In this document: piece after piece, positions 16,138 to 23,391 of the stretch
Numbering within the stretch: position 1 is the first letter of the stretch
Layout: the number at the start of each line of letters is the position of its first letter
Origin: JAXDBV01 sp034678415
GTDB taxonomy: Bacteria; Bacteroidota; Bacteroidia; Bacteroidales; VadinHA17
Assembly (NCBI GenBank): GCA_034678415.1
Contig: JAXDBV010000169.1
Span: 1-30,482, forward strand
DNA length: 30,482 bases
Direction: 5' to 3'
The notes under the pieces: model-generated
The model's input: only the letters and a program-made list of their open reading frames with translations
Told to the model about the DNA's origin: nothing
Databases searched by the model: none
Position numbers and translations under genes: made by a program

Positions 16138-17411
16138 TTGGTTTCTTACTCAAAGGATTATTACGGGACACGAGCCGAAGCCGATTGCCGATCCTCGTCA
16201 TCATTATCGGTGTGACGCTGACGGTGCTGATGCACGCCTATATTAACGGCTTCATGGGCGATATCATTGAACTGAATGCCAGGTTCTCATATGGTCACCT
16301 TAAAATAATGACCCGCGGGTATGCCGAAAACATGCATCAGATACCCAATGACCTTGCACTGACCGGTGTGCGTGCTCTTACCGCTGAGCTGAAACAGCGA
16401 TGCCCCGACATCGAATGGTCACCGCGTATACAATTTGGCGGACTGGTGGATGCCCCGGATGAAGAAGGTGAGACACAGGCTCAGGGACCGGCCATAGGTA
16501 TGGGGCTCGACCTCCTGTCCCCCGGATCTACAGAAATAAAACGCATGACCCTTGAAAAATCTCTCGTCAGAGGCCACCTGCCCCAACGACAGGGAGAAGT
16601 GCTCCTCAGCGAGGTGTTTTCAAGGAAACTCCATATCAGTCCGGGTGACAGGATTACATTTATCGGCTCGACAATGTATGGCAGTATGGCCATTTATAAT
16701 TTTATACTCGCCGGTACCGTATCCATGGGGCATGAGGCACTTGACCGCGGAACCATCATCGCCGATATTGAAGATGTGCGGCTTGCCCTGGATATGGACG
16801 ATGCCGCAGGAGAAATCCTGGGATTTCTTACCGATGGATTCTACATCGATGAGCGGGCTGTTAGAGAAACCGATAAATTTACCTCCCTGAATACGGGTAT
16901 CACGGATGACTTCACCCCTGTGATGAAAAGCCTCAGCCAGCAGGGAACCATGGGCACCTATGTGAATATGACCAGGACTTGGTCTGCTTATATCTCCCTG
17001 GTCTTCATTATTGCCATGTCGTTGGTTCTATGGAACGCCGGCCTGTTGGGAGGCCTGCGCCGCTACGGAGAAGTAGGCTTACGACTGGCAATGGGAGAGG
17101 AAAAGGGACATGTCTACCGTACCATGATCTACGAATCAGTGATCCTTGGCCTTACAGGTTCTGTGATCGGTACATGTCTGGGATTGTTCCTTGCCTGGCT
17201 GGTGCAGAAATACGGCATTGATATTTCCGGGTTCATGAGAGAATCGTCAATGATGATCCCTTCAACCATCAGAGCCAGGATATCAACGGTTGATTTCTAC
17301 CTGGGTTTTTTCCCCGGATTATTCTCCACCATATTCGGCACCATGCTCTCAGGAATAGGTATATACAAGCGTCAGACCGCAAGACTTTTCAAGGAACTGG
17401 AAGCCGTATAA
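16134..17411 (+). CDS. FtsX/LolE-like ABC permease 2
   Basis: A 425-aa permease paralogous to the preceding gene: N-terminal helix ~18-38, periplasmic domain ~40-275, and three C-terminal helices (~285-302, ~335-360 and ~385-412). The block GLRRYGEVGLRLAMGEEKGH before the third helix is a standard FtsX-family cytoplasmic loop. Its tail (KRQTARLFKELEAV) lacks the NPTEALR ending found in permease 1, so the pair is asymmetric. It follows in the same translational unit and ends 10 nt before the sorting-protein gene. Confidence 0.89.
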   Translation: MIGFLLKGLLRDTSRSRLPILVIIIGVTLTVLMHAYINGFMGDIIELNARFSYGHLKIMTRGYAENMHQIPNDLALTGVRALTAELKQRCPDIEWSPRIQFGGLVDAPDEEGETQAQGPAIGMGLDLLSPGSTEIKRMTLEKSLVRGHLPQRQGEVLLSEVFSRKLHISPGDRITFIGSTMYGSMAIYNFILAGTVSMGHEALDRGTIIADIEDVRLALDMDDAAGEILGFLTDGFYIDERAVRETDKFTSLNTGITDDFTPVMKSLSQQGTMGTYVNMTRTWSAYISLVFIIAMSLVLWNAGLLGGLRRYGEVGLRLAMGEEKGHVYRTMIYESVILGLTGSVIGTCLGLFLAWLVQKYGIDISGFMRESSMMIPSTIRARISTVDFYLGFFPGLFSTIFGTMLSGIGIYKRQTARLFKELEAV

Positions 17412-17421
17412 TCCCTGTACT

Positions 17422-18162
17422 ATGAAAAAGAATACCATACTGTCCCTGTGCTTCACTTTCCTTCCTGCCGCAGCTCTTTGCCAGGCTGAAGCAGATGAAA
17501 TCCTGAAAAAGGTTGAGCAGAACATATCATCCGACAACAGGATCTTCGAGTCGACCATGACCATCCATGGGATCAGGACCAGCAGAACCATTACTGCACG
17601 AACCTATTCAGTAGGCTACATGAAGTCGTTCACCGAATACCTGTCGCCTGCCCGTGAACAAGGCACCAAGATGCTGAAGCTCGAGAACCAGTTATGGATC
17701 TATTCCCCCTCTACCGACAGAACCATTCAGATTGCCGGCCACATGCTTCGTCAATCGGTGATGGGCTCTGACCTATCCTATGAAGATATGATGGAAGATC
17801 GTAAACTAACGGATATATACACCGCCACCCTTGCCGGAACGGAAACCATTGATGACAGGAACACTTGTATCCTGTTATTGAAGGCCAGAGTAAATGATGT
17901 GGCTTACCATACCAGGAAAATGTGGATTGATACTGAGCGGTTTGTCCCCCTCAAAGAAGAATTATTCGCCAGGAGCGGACAACTGCTGAAACGTACCACT
18001 CTCACGGACATCAGGCAGGTACAGGACCGCTGGTTCCCTTTTACCTTCAACTATAAGGATGTCCTCAAACAGGGTAAGGGAACAGAATTCAAAATAACCA
18101 GCATCATCTTCAACCAGGTTATTCCCGATCATATTTTTACAAAAGCTGCTCTGAAACAATAG
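17422..18162 (+). CDS. outer-membrane lipoprotein-sorting protein (LolA-like)
   Basis: A 246-aa periplasmic protein with a signal peptide (1-20, ...AALCQ) and the hallmarks of the 'outer membrane lipoprotein-sorting protein' family (LolA/LolB-like half-barrel): REQGTKMLKLENQLWIYSPS (74-93), then HMLRQSVMGSDLSYEDMM. It should carry a lipidated or hydrophobic molecule across the periplasm, receiving it from the upstream FtsX-type ABC transporter. It is last in the operon 13103-18162. It is distinct from canonical LolA, which suggests a dedicated rather than housekeeping pathway. Confidence 0.88.
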   Translation: MKKNTILSLCFTFLPAAALCQAEADEILKKVEQNISSDNRIFESTMTIHGIRTSRTITARTYSVGYMKSFTEYLSPAREQGTKMLKLENQLWIYSPSTDRTIQIAGHMLRQSVMGSDLSYEDMMEDRKLTDIYTATLAGTETIDDRNTCILLLKARVNDVAYHTRKMWIDTERFVPLKEELFARSGQLLKRTTLTDIRQVQDRWFPFTFNYKDVLKQGKGTEFKITSIIFNQVIPDHIFTKAALKQ

Positions 18163-18201
18163 TTACTATGCCCCTGGGCCAACTCAACCCTTGTTTCGTT
18201 G

Positions 18202-18232
18202 TTGTTTATTGCAGGGAAAAAAGCCAACTTTG
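18202..18232 (+). promoter_or_regulatory. promoter for Rnk/GreA-like gene
   Basis: TTG (18202-18204), a 20-nt spacer and CAACTTTG (18225-18232) match the Bacteroidota -33 TTG / -7 TAnnTTTG pattern with one mismatch. It places transcription start near 18239, just ahead of the ATG at 18256, which supports that start over an upstream TTG. Confidence 0.55.
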
Positions 18233-18255
18233 CTGTTGAACGAAAAAGAACCGAG

Positions 18256-18666
18256 ATGAGCAGGATCATTTTAAACAGGCTGGATTACCTGAGGATCCAG
18301 AAACATATACGGGAAGCAATGAGTGCCAGAACTATTTCTGCCACCGAGGCGGAGAAGCTTACCCGTGAGCTGAATGATGCAACCATCGTTGAACCGGAAG
18401 AAGTGCCGAAGGATGTGGTCACCATGAATTCGGTCGTCAGGATATCATTCCCTGATCAGAAGAAACAGGTACAGTTCAAACTGGTATACCCCGATCAGGC
18501 AAACGTAAAAGAAAACAAGATCTCCATCTTCTCACCCATTGCCACTGCACTGATCGGCTACAGGCAGGGCGATATTGTGGAATGGATCGTACCGTCAGGA
18601 CTCACCAGAATACGTATTGATGAACTCATATACCAGCCTGAAGCCGCAGGCGATTTCGAGCTGTGA
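18256..18666 (+). CDS. Rnk/GreA-type transcription-factor-like protein
   Basis: A 136-aa protein combining a short N-terminal helical part (DYLRIQKHIREAM, with a second helix around 28-42) and a C-terminal FKBP-like GreA/GreB/Rnk domain (DVVTMNSVVRISFPDQKK, then ISIFSPIATALIGYRQGDIV and EWIVPSG). Such Rnk-type proteins ('nucleoside diphosphate kinase regulator') bind RNA polymerase near the secondary channel. I start it at ATG 18256, not at the TTG 57 nt upstream, because the likely -33/-7 promoter covers that upstream part. Monocistronic, convergent with the metallopeptidase gene. Confidence 0.88.
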   Translation: MSRIILNRLDYLRIQKHIREAMSARTISATEAEKLTRELNDATIVEPEEVPKDVVTMNSVVRISFPDQKKQVQFKLVYPDQANVKENKISIFSPIATALIGYRQGDIVEWIVPSGLTRIRIDELIYQPEAAGDFEL

Positions 18667-18754
18667 ACCGTGAAGGGTGAATCATCATTATCGCTGGTGC
18701 AACAATGCCTGCAGATCATTTCAGGAATCCATCAATGGAATACCGGTTCTTTTC

Positions 18755-19597
18755 TCAGATAGAATAGGCGCTGAAGGTGTCACCCTGCGCGAAGTCGCCC
18801 GTCTCGAATCCCCTGCGGAACCATTCCATGCGCTGTTCCGATGAACCATGGGTGAAACTGTCGGGCATAACCCTCCCCTGGTATTTTCTTTGAATAGCAT
18901 CATCACCAACAGCGGCTGCAGCCCTGAGCGCTTCTTCAATATCGCCTGCCTCGAGAATATTCATCATTTTCTGCGCATGGTGAGCCCACATGCCTGCCAG
19001 GAAATCAGCCTGTAATTCCAGGCGAACGCTCAACCGGTTGTACTCTGCCTCGCTGATCCTTGCACGCTGCTGTTGCACCTCTTCAAGGATTCCCAGCAGG
19101 TTCTGTACATGGTGGCCTATCTCATGGGCGATAACATATGCCACGGCAAAATCACCATAGGCACCGAACTTGGTTTTCAGATCGTCACAAAAGCTCAGGT
19201 CGATGTATACCTTTTCATCCCCCGGACAATAGAATGGACCGCTGGCTGCGCTGGCAAAACCGCAGGCCGACTGCACCTGATCCCTGAAAAGCACAAGCTT
19301 AGGTAACCTGTACTGGGAATTGCTCTGCTCGAATAATGTTTTCCATACATCCTCCGTATCGGCCAGAACCACGGAGACAAACGTGGCCATCTCATCTTCT
19401 TCAGCCGTTGTCTCGACACTTCCCGTACTCTCAGTAGTGCCTAACTGACCGAGAAACTGGGTAGGATCACCGCCCAGCAACAGGATAATCAAAAAAATGA
19501 TTATGGTACCTATACCCCCACCTGCCACAATACGGCCGGTGCTCATACCTCTGCGATCTTCGACATTATCGCTTCCACGCCTGCCTTGCCAACGCAT
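18755..19597 (-). CDS. YpfJ-type neutral zinc metallopeptidase
   Basis: A 280-aa membrane-anchored protein of the YpfJ family (putative neutral zinc metallopeptidase). Start MRWQGRRGSDNVEDRRG is typical of the family. One membrane helix lies at ~25-42 (AGGGIGTIIIFLIILLL). The zinc site is HEIGHH (158-163) with Glu194 in ELQADFLAG as likely third ligand, and THGSSEQRMEWFRRGFE (249-265) is the conserved C-terminal signature. Two Cys (C112 and C124) flank the segment before YIDLSF. The substrate is unknown. A TATCTTTG box lies upstream at 19641-19648. Convergent with the Rnk-like gene; no clear terminator lies in the 88-nt gap. Confidence 0.92.
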   Translation of the reverse strand: MRWQGRRGSDNVEDRRGMSTGRIVAGGGIGTIIIFLIILLLGGDPTQFLGQLGTTESTGSVETTAEEDEMATFVSVVLADTEDVWKTLFEQSNSQYRLPKLVLFRDQVQSACGFASAASGPFYCPGDEKVYIDLSFCDDLKTKFGAYGDFAVAYVIAHEIGHHVQNLLGILEEVQQQRARISEAEYNRLSVRLELQADFLAGMWAHHAQKMMNILEAGDIEEALRAAAAVGDDAIQRKYQGRVMPDSFTHGSSEQRMEWFRRGFETGDFAQGDTFSAYSI

Positions 19598-19640
19598 AAC
19601 ATTATAATTTAATGAACCATTTGAATGAAACTGATAATAT

Positions 19641-19648
19641 CAAAGATA
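19641..19648 (-). promoter_or_regulatory. -7 box of metallopeptidase gene
   Basis: On the minus strand the sequence reads TATCTTTG, a perfect TAnnTTTG, placing transcription start about 37 nt before the ATG at 19597. No clear TTG is found at -33, so the promoter may be weak or activator-dependent. Confidence 0.55.
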
Positions 19649-19770
19649 TTTATTTCGTGAACACTTTAAGGGCTTTTTAACAATTAATTACAGGAAAAAT
19701 GTTACAGAATAGTCCTACCCCGACGGTCGCGCCCGGTATACACCCCTACATGTTCCCCCTTCAACAATAA

Positions 19771-20319
19771 CAACTTGGGCCATCCCCCTTTTTGATGACC
19801 GATCCCGACAATGCAAGGCGACTGATGAACAAATGCCTGGTAACTGCCAAGAGATTTGCCAGGGCTCAGATCAACACCGGCCGCGACCTGATGGGTGTGG
19901 GCTATACCATCTGTTCCCAGATCGATGCCGATACTTATGACCGGTTCATCTTCGACCTTCATCATGAACTGATTGAGTACATCCACTCCCTGGGAGCACA
20001 TGTTAAATTCCACATCTGCGGTGATACCACTCACCTGTGGCCTTCTCTCTCAAGACTGATGCCTGACATTTTCGACCTCGATTATATGACCGATATGGAA
20101 GCCGACTTACAGGCTTTCGGACCGGCAGTGACACGTTCGGGAAATATCAATCCGGTGGATATCCGCAACCTCCCTTCTTACGAGCTATATGCCCGCTGCC
20201 GCAATATTATCCGGGCAGAAGAAGGCAGAAGATTCATACTTTCCGGCGGTTGTGAGATCAGGGTTGACACCCCGGTTGAAAACCTTAGGGCAATGCGAAA
20301 AGCGTGCGAACCAAATTAA
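19771..20319 (+). pseudogene. C-terminal fragment of URO-D/MtaA-like gene
   Basis: The frame (open from 19771 after TAA 19768-19770) reads like the C-terminal half of uroporphyrinogen-decarboxylase-superfamily methyltransferases (MtaA/CmuA-like): PFLMTDPDNARRLMNKCL, then AHVKFHICGDTTHLWPSL, SGNINPVDI and FILSGGCEIRVDTPVENLRA. Full-length members are about 340 aa; only about 180 residues are here. The N-terminal half is missing: upstream DNA carries the minus-strand promoter of the peptidase gene. No good start exists (TTG at 19792, then ATG 19795), so I call it a 5'-truncated remnant. Expression of a short protein cannot be excluded. Confidence 0.65.
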
Positions 20320-20388
20320 TCTCTACCGGTAAGTCTTTCCAAGGGCTTCTTTTATTACTTTTATACCATCAAATCAAACACATTTCTT

Positions 20389-20874
20389 ATGTCAGCTTTC
20401 GAAACCTTCCGCAAAGCGGGTGATCACCTGGCAAAGCATTTACCCGTTTATGAGGTGATACTTCTGGTACTGATGGTGATCGGTGTGATCATCAGCCTGT
20501 CGAACCCCTGGGGGATCACCCTGATACTGGTAGCTGTGCTCGTTCTGTGCGCCTTCTATCTCATCGCGTCCTTCTCCCCTTTTGAAGACGAGAACGCAGG
20601 CGGTATTACAAGAATCATACTTGCACTGAGTTTTTATTTTCTCACCATCGCCCTTGTGGGTGTCATTTTTGCCCTCAAGCGCTGGCCACTGGCCTCCGTC
20701 TTCCTGCTTACCGGCTCCATCCTGACCCTCATCTCGTCGCTGTACATGATCGTTTCACGAATGCGCAAACCAGCCTTGAGAATCATTAACCACTGGACCA
20801 TCCTTCGTTCCCTAATCATAGGGATTGGCGCATTACTGGTATACGTGTTTATTTTTAAAATACTGAACAAATAA
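20389..20874 (+). CDS. small multi-pass membrane protein
   Basis: A 161-aa protein with about five hydrophobic helices (~20-40, ~42-62, ~73-95, ~99-119 and ~138-157). After the amphipathic N-terminus MSAFETFRKAGDHLAKHLP the polar loops are short, for example SPFEDENAGG between helices 2 and 3. No family recognised. TACTTTTA at 20356-20363, one base from the -7 consensus, could be its promoter. Palindrome copy 3 follows 33 nt after the stop and may act as its terminator. Confidence 0.7.
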   Translation: MSAFETFRKAGDHLAKHLPVYEVILLVLMVIGVIISLSNPWGITLILVAVLVLCAFYLIASFSPFEDENAGGITRIILALSFYFLTIALVGVIFALKRWPLASVFLLTGSILTLISSLYMIVSRMRKPALRIINHWTILRSLIIGIGALLVYVFIFKILNK

Positions 20875-20907
20875 CTCCGGGCAGGCTTCAGATTAATTAT
20901 GTAATTT

Positions 20908-20944
20908 ATTATTGAATTCCCTCCGTCGGAATTCAGTAATTTTT
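20908..20944 (+). repeat. intergenic palindrome, copy 3 (inverted)
   Basis: Left arm ATTATTGAATT (20908-20918), spacer CCCTCCGTCGG (20919-20929, 11 nt), right arm AATTCAGTAATTTTT (20930-20944). By its arms it is inverted relative to copies 1 and 2, yet its plus-strand spacer shares CTCCGT with copy 2. On the plus strand the odd pair is a U-G wobble and the stem is extended by CC/GG and followed by five T, so it could terminate transcription of the gene ending at 20874. Confidence 0.75.
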
Positions 20945-21155
20945 GTACTCAGCGGATCGTGCAGCTCCTCTTTGCGCGCTATGGAATAAAACCTACATTG
21001 TATACTGCGTGTACGGAAGATAAGGCGGAACAGTATCACCTTCACCGGGTTAACGACGAAAATTGTTTCTCGATACTGTTCACGATACGGACCAATACGG
21101 CAGCTTTTGAATAAGCCGTGACGAACTAAACAATACTGAAATTCCGTTACATATC

Positions 21156-21184
21156 TTGCGGATTTATGGAATACCCTATCTTTG
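21156..21184 (+). promoter_or_regulatory. promoter of exbB-like operon
   Basis: TTG (21156-21158), 18-nt spacer, TATCTTTG (21177-21184): a clean match to the Bacteroidota -33/-7 pattern. Transcription start would be near 21191, leaving a leader of about 19 nt before ATG 21210. Confidence 0.7.
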
Positions 21185-21209
21185 CAACAATTAAAAACCA
21201 TATCAACCG

Positions 21210-21872
21210 ATGTTAGATTTTCTTATACTGCAGGTTACCGGTGATCCGGGTGAGGCCGAGCTTACGGCCATTGAATTATTGTTCAAGGGCGGAGTCCTGG
21301 TCATACCCATTCTCCTGCTGTCGGTCATCAGCATATATATCATGGTGGAACGGTTCATTGAGATATTCAAGCTTACCCGCATCAATGATAGCCTGCTGTT
21401 CAGGTACAATGAACTAATAGGCCAGGGGAATACTGTTGAGGCAAGGAAACTGATGGCCACCAGCGAAGGATCGATGGGCACGATCATGGTTCACGCTGTC
21501 GATCAGGTAGGGAAAACACAGGCTGAGATGGAAAGCGCCATTGAACTGGTTAGCCAGACCGAACTAAACAAAATGAACCGGAACCTGAATTACCTCGGAT
21601 TGATCGCGGGTATTGCACCCATGCTGGGATTTGTGGGAACCATCATGGGAGTGATCAAGATCTTCTATAATATCTCCATCACCGATAACATCAGCATCGG
21701 CATCATCTCGGAGGGATTGTACATGAAAATGATATCCAGCGGATTGGGCCTTACCGTGGGGATCATTGCCTTCACAGGTTACCATATTCTGGTGGGGATG
21801 GTGAGCCGCTTCACCGCCAGGGTGGAAAAGGAATGCCTGGATTTTTTCAGATTAACGGGTAGAAAAGGATGA
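21210..21872 (+). CDS. MotA/TolQ/ExbB proton-channel protein
   Basis: A 220-aa proton-channel subunit. First membrane helix ~28-48 (GGVLVIPILLLSVISIYIMV, then ERFIE), a cytoplasmic segment with helical repeats (~55-120), then the paired helices of the family: LNYLGLIAGIAPMLGFVGTI (128-147) with GVIKIF, and the last hydrophobic block SSGLGLTVGIIAFTGYHILV (172-191). These are the TolQ/ExbB core motifs. It pairs with the ExbD-like gene, which overlaps by 4 nt. Together they use the proton gradient to energise an outer-membrane process; no TonB or TolA gene is next to them. Confidence 0.92.
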   Translation: MLDFLILQVTGDPGEAELTAIELLFKGGVLVIPILLLSVISIYIMVERFIEIFKLTRINDSLLFRYNELIGQGNTVEARKLMATSEGSMGTIMVHAVDQVGKTQAEMESAIELVSQTELNKMNRNLNYLGLIAGIAPMLGFVGTIMGVIKIFYNISITDNISIGIISEGLYMKMISSGLGLTVGIIAFTGYHILVGMVSRFTARVEKECLDFFRLTGRKG

Positions 21873-22267
21873 AACTCAGGAGAAACACGAATGACAAGAT
21901 TGAGGTTGCCACCAGCTCCCTCAATGATATCATGTTCTTTCTTCTTCTCTTCTTCCTGATTGTGGCAACCTTTGCCAATCCCAACGTGATCAAGCTGTTG
22001 CTTCCCGAAGCACAGTCAAGTCAGACCATGACCAAGAAACAGTACACTCTTTCGATCACGAAGGATAAGAGGTATTACATTGACACGCGGGAGGTGAACT
22101 ATTCAAGGCTTTTCCTTGAACTGCAATACATTAAGAACCACCTGCCCGATGCCACGATTGTTGTCCGCACCGATGCCAGCCTCCTCGTACAGGATCTGGT
22201 GGATGTGCTTGAGATGGGAAATGAGCTGCAACTGAAGATGATCCTGGCCACACAAAAACGGCAATGA
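21869..22267 (+). CDS. ExbD/TolR-type subunit
   Basis: A 132-aa biopolymer-transport protein. Short basic N-terminus, then a single membrane helix (~20-38, LNDIMFFLLLFFLIVATF) with the conserved Asp20 that carries the proton, then a periplasmic domain (about 45-130) with LSITKDKRYYIDTREV, DATIVVRTDASLLVQDLVDVLE and a C-terminal helix, the usual ExbD/TolR fold. Stop at 22265-22267 and the next ATG at 22269 leave one base between them. Confidence 0.92.
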   Translation: MKLRRNTNDKIEVATSSLNDIMFFLLLFFLIVATFANPNVIKLLLPEAQSSQTMTKKQYTLSITKDKRYYIDTREVNYSRLFLELQYIKNHLPDATIVVRTDASLLVQDLVDVLEMGNELQLKMILATQKRQ

Positions 22268-22268
22268 G

Positions 22269-22976
22269 ATGATACGATACAGGCCGGTACTTAAGCGATG
22301 GTACTTTGCCGCCCGGTTGCACCGGTTTACCCCCGCCAGAGTATTTGAGTTTCTGGCCGGTCTTGCCCTGCTCTCACGCTGGATTGACGTGCACAAAAGG
22401 GAAGGGTATTCCGATTTCTGCACCGGGAAATTCGACTACAACAAACGGTATAACCTGTACCGGCATGTGATTGCTGAAGAGAAGCTGAACGATGAAATAG
22501 ATTACCTTGAATTTGGTGTGGCCAAAGGGCATTCCTTTCGCTGGTGGGCGGCGAATGTCACCCATCCCAAAGCCCGTTTCTTCGGGTTTGACACCTTCAC
22601 CGGGCTGCCGGAAGACTGGGGCCACTTCAAGAAAGGAGATATGTCGGGGAACAATGAACCCCCTCTCATGGACGATGAGCGGTGCCACTTTTACCAGGGC
22701 CTGTTCCAGCAGACCCTTCTGTCTTTTATCAGATCATACATCCCCGGTAAACGAAGAGTGATCATGATGGATGCCGACCTTTTCTCATCAACCCTCTATG
22801 CTCTTACTGCCTTACACCCGCTGCTCACCCGCGGCGATATTATTATCTTTGATGAGTTCAACGTTCCGCTCCATGAATTCAAAGCCTTCAGCCACTGGCT
22901 CTCCGCATACTATGTTACATACCAGGTGCTGGGAAGCGTGAACAATTTTCACCAGGTAGCTATTAAATTATTATGA
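22269..22976 (+). CDS. TylF-like SAM methyltransferase
   Basis: A 235-aa protein of the TylF/MycF-type class I methyltransferase family. SAM motif YLEFGVAKGHSFRWW (79-93), then FFGFDTFTGLPEDW (104-117), a block that is characteristic of TylF-like enzymes, then VIMMDADLFSSTLYALTAL (164-182) with Asp168/Asp170 as likely metal ligands and DIIIFDEFN (190-198). TylF-type enzymes methylate sugar hydroxyls; the acceptor here is unknown. It is translationally coupled to exbD-like (1-nt gap) and to the DUF4180 gene (4-nt overlap), which is unusual company for this family. Confidence 0.87.
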   Translation: MIRYRPVLKRWYFAARLHRFTPARVFEFLAGLALLSRWIDVHKREGYSDFCTGKFDYNKRYNLYRHVIAEEKLNDEIDYLEFGVAKGHSFRWWAANVTHPKARFFGFDTFTGLPEDWGHFKKGDMSGNNEPPLMDDERCHFYQGLFQQTLLSFIRSYIPGKRRVIMMDADLFSSTLYALTALHPLLTRGDIIIFDEFNVPLHEFKAFSHWLSAYYVTYQVLGSVNNFHQVAIKLL

Positions 22977-23347
22977 AAGAAGAATATATCAGGCTTATAG
23001 AGTCAAACGGCCGGAAATTTGCTGAAGTTATTACCGACGAGGTGGTCATCAATAACGTGGATGAGGCCCTGGATGTGCTTGCCTTCGCAGGGGAAAACGG
23101 GACAAACCTTCTTCTTTTCCATGAAGGGAATTTCCATCCCGATTTTTATGACCTCAAAACAGGGCTGGCCGGTGAGATCCTTCAGAAATTTTCCAACTAC
23201 CAGATCAGGGCAGCCATCCGGGGACGGTTTGAGAAGGTGGAAAGCAAACGGTTCAGTGAATTTATTTATGAATGCAACCGGGGGAGGCAGCTGCATTTTT
23301 CCGATGATCGCGACAAATCGGTTGCATGGCTCCTTAACGAGCTATAA
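22973..23347 (+). CDS. DUF4180 protein
   Basis: A 124-aa soluble protein matching DUF4180: a beta-rich N-terminus, VDEALDVLAFAGENGTNLLL (27-46), FHEGNFHPDFYDLKTGLAGE (47-66) and FSNYQIRAAIRGRFEKVESK (70-89), ending in a helix with WLLNEL. It may belong to the broader STAS-like/SpoIIAA-like alpha-beta group. No function is known to me. ATG overlaps the methyltransferase stop by 4 nt. Confidence 0.85.
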   Translation: MKEEYIRLIESNGRKFAEVITDEVVINNVDEALDVLAFAGENGTNLLLFHEGNFHPDFYDLKTGLAGEILQKFSNYQIRAAIRGRFEKVESKRFSEFIYECNRGRQLHFSDDRDKSVAWLLNEL

Positions 23348-23391
23348 CCGCTCCGCTGGTATCAGTGGAACAATAATCCGTTCTCTTTGAA

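Larger units (their letters stand above)
20875..21209. other. intergenic region upstream of exbB-like gene
   Basis: A 335-nt gap with palindrome copy 3 at its left end and the exbB-like promoter at its right end. The open frame on the minus strand (20893-21201) runs through both and is not a gene. The middle (20950-21150) shows nothing recognisable. Confidence 0.55.

Noticed and set aside
18199..18255. Upstream TTG start for the Rnk/GreA-like gene
   Set aside because: The added 19 residues are not family-like, and the segment overlaps a -33/-7 promoter; ATG 18256 begins the conserved protein.
1583..20944. CRISPR-like reading of the constant-arm/variable-spacer palindromes
   Set aside because: Copies are single and kilobases apart, the variable part is only 11 nt, and no cas gene is present.
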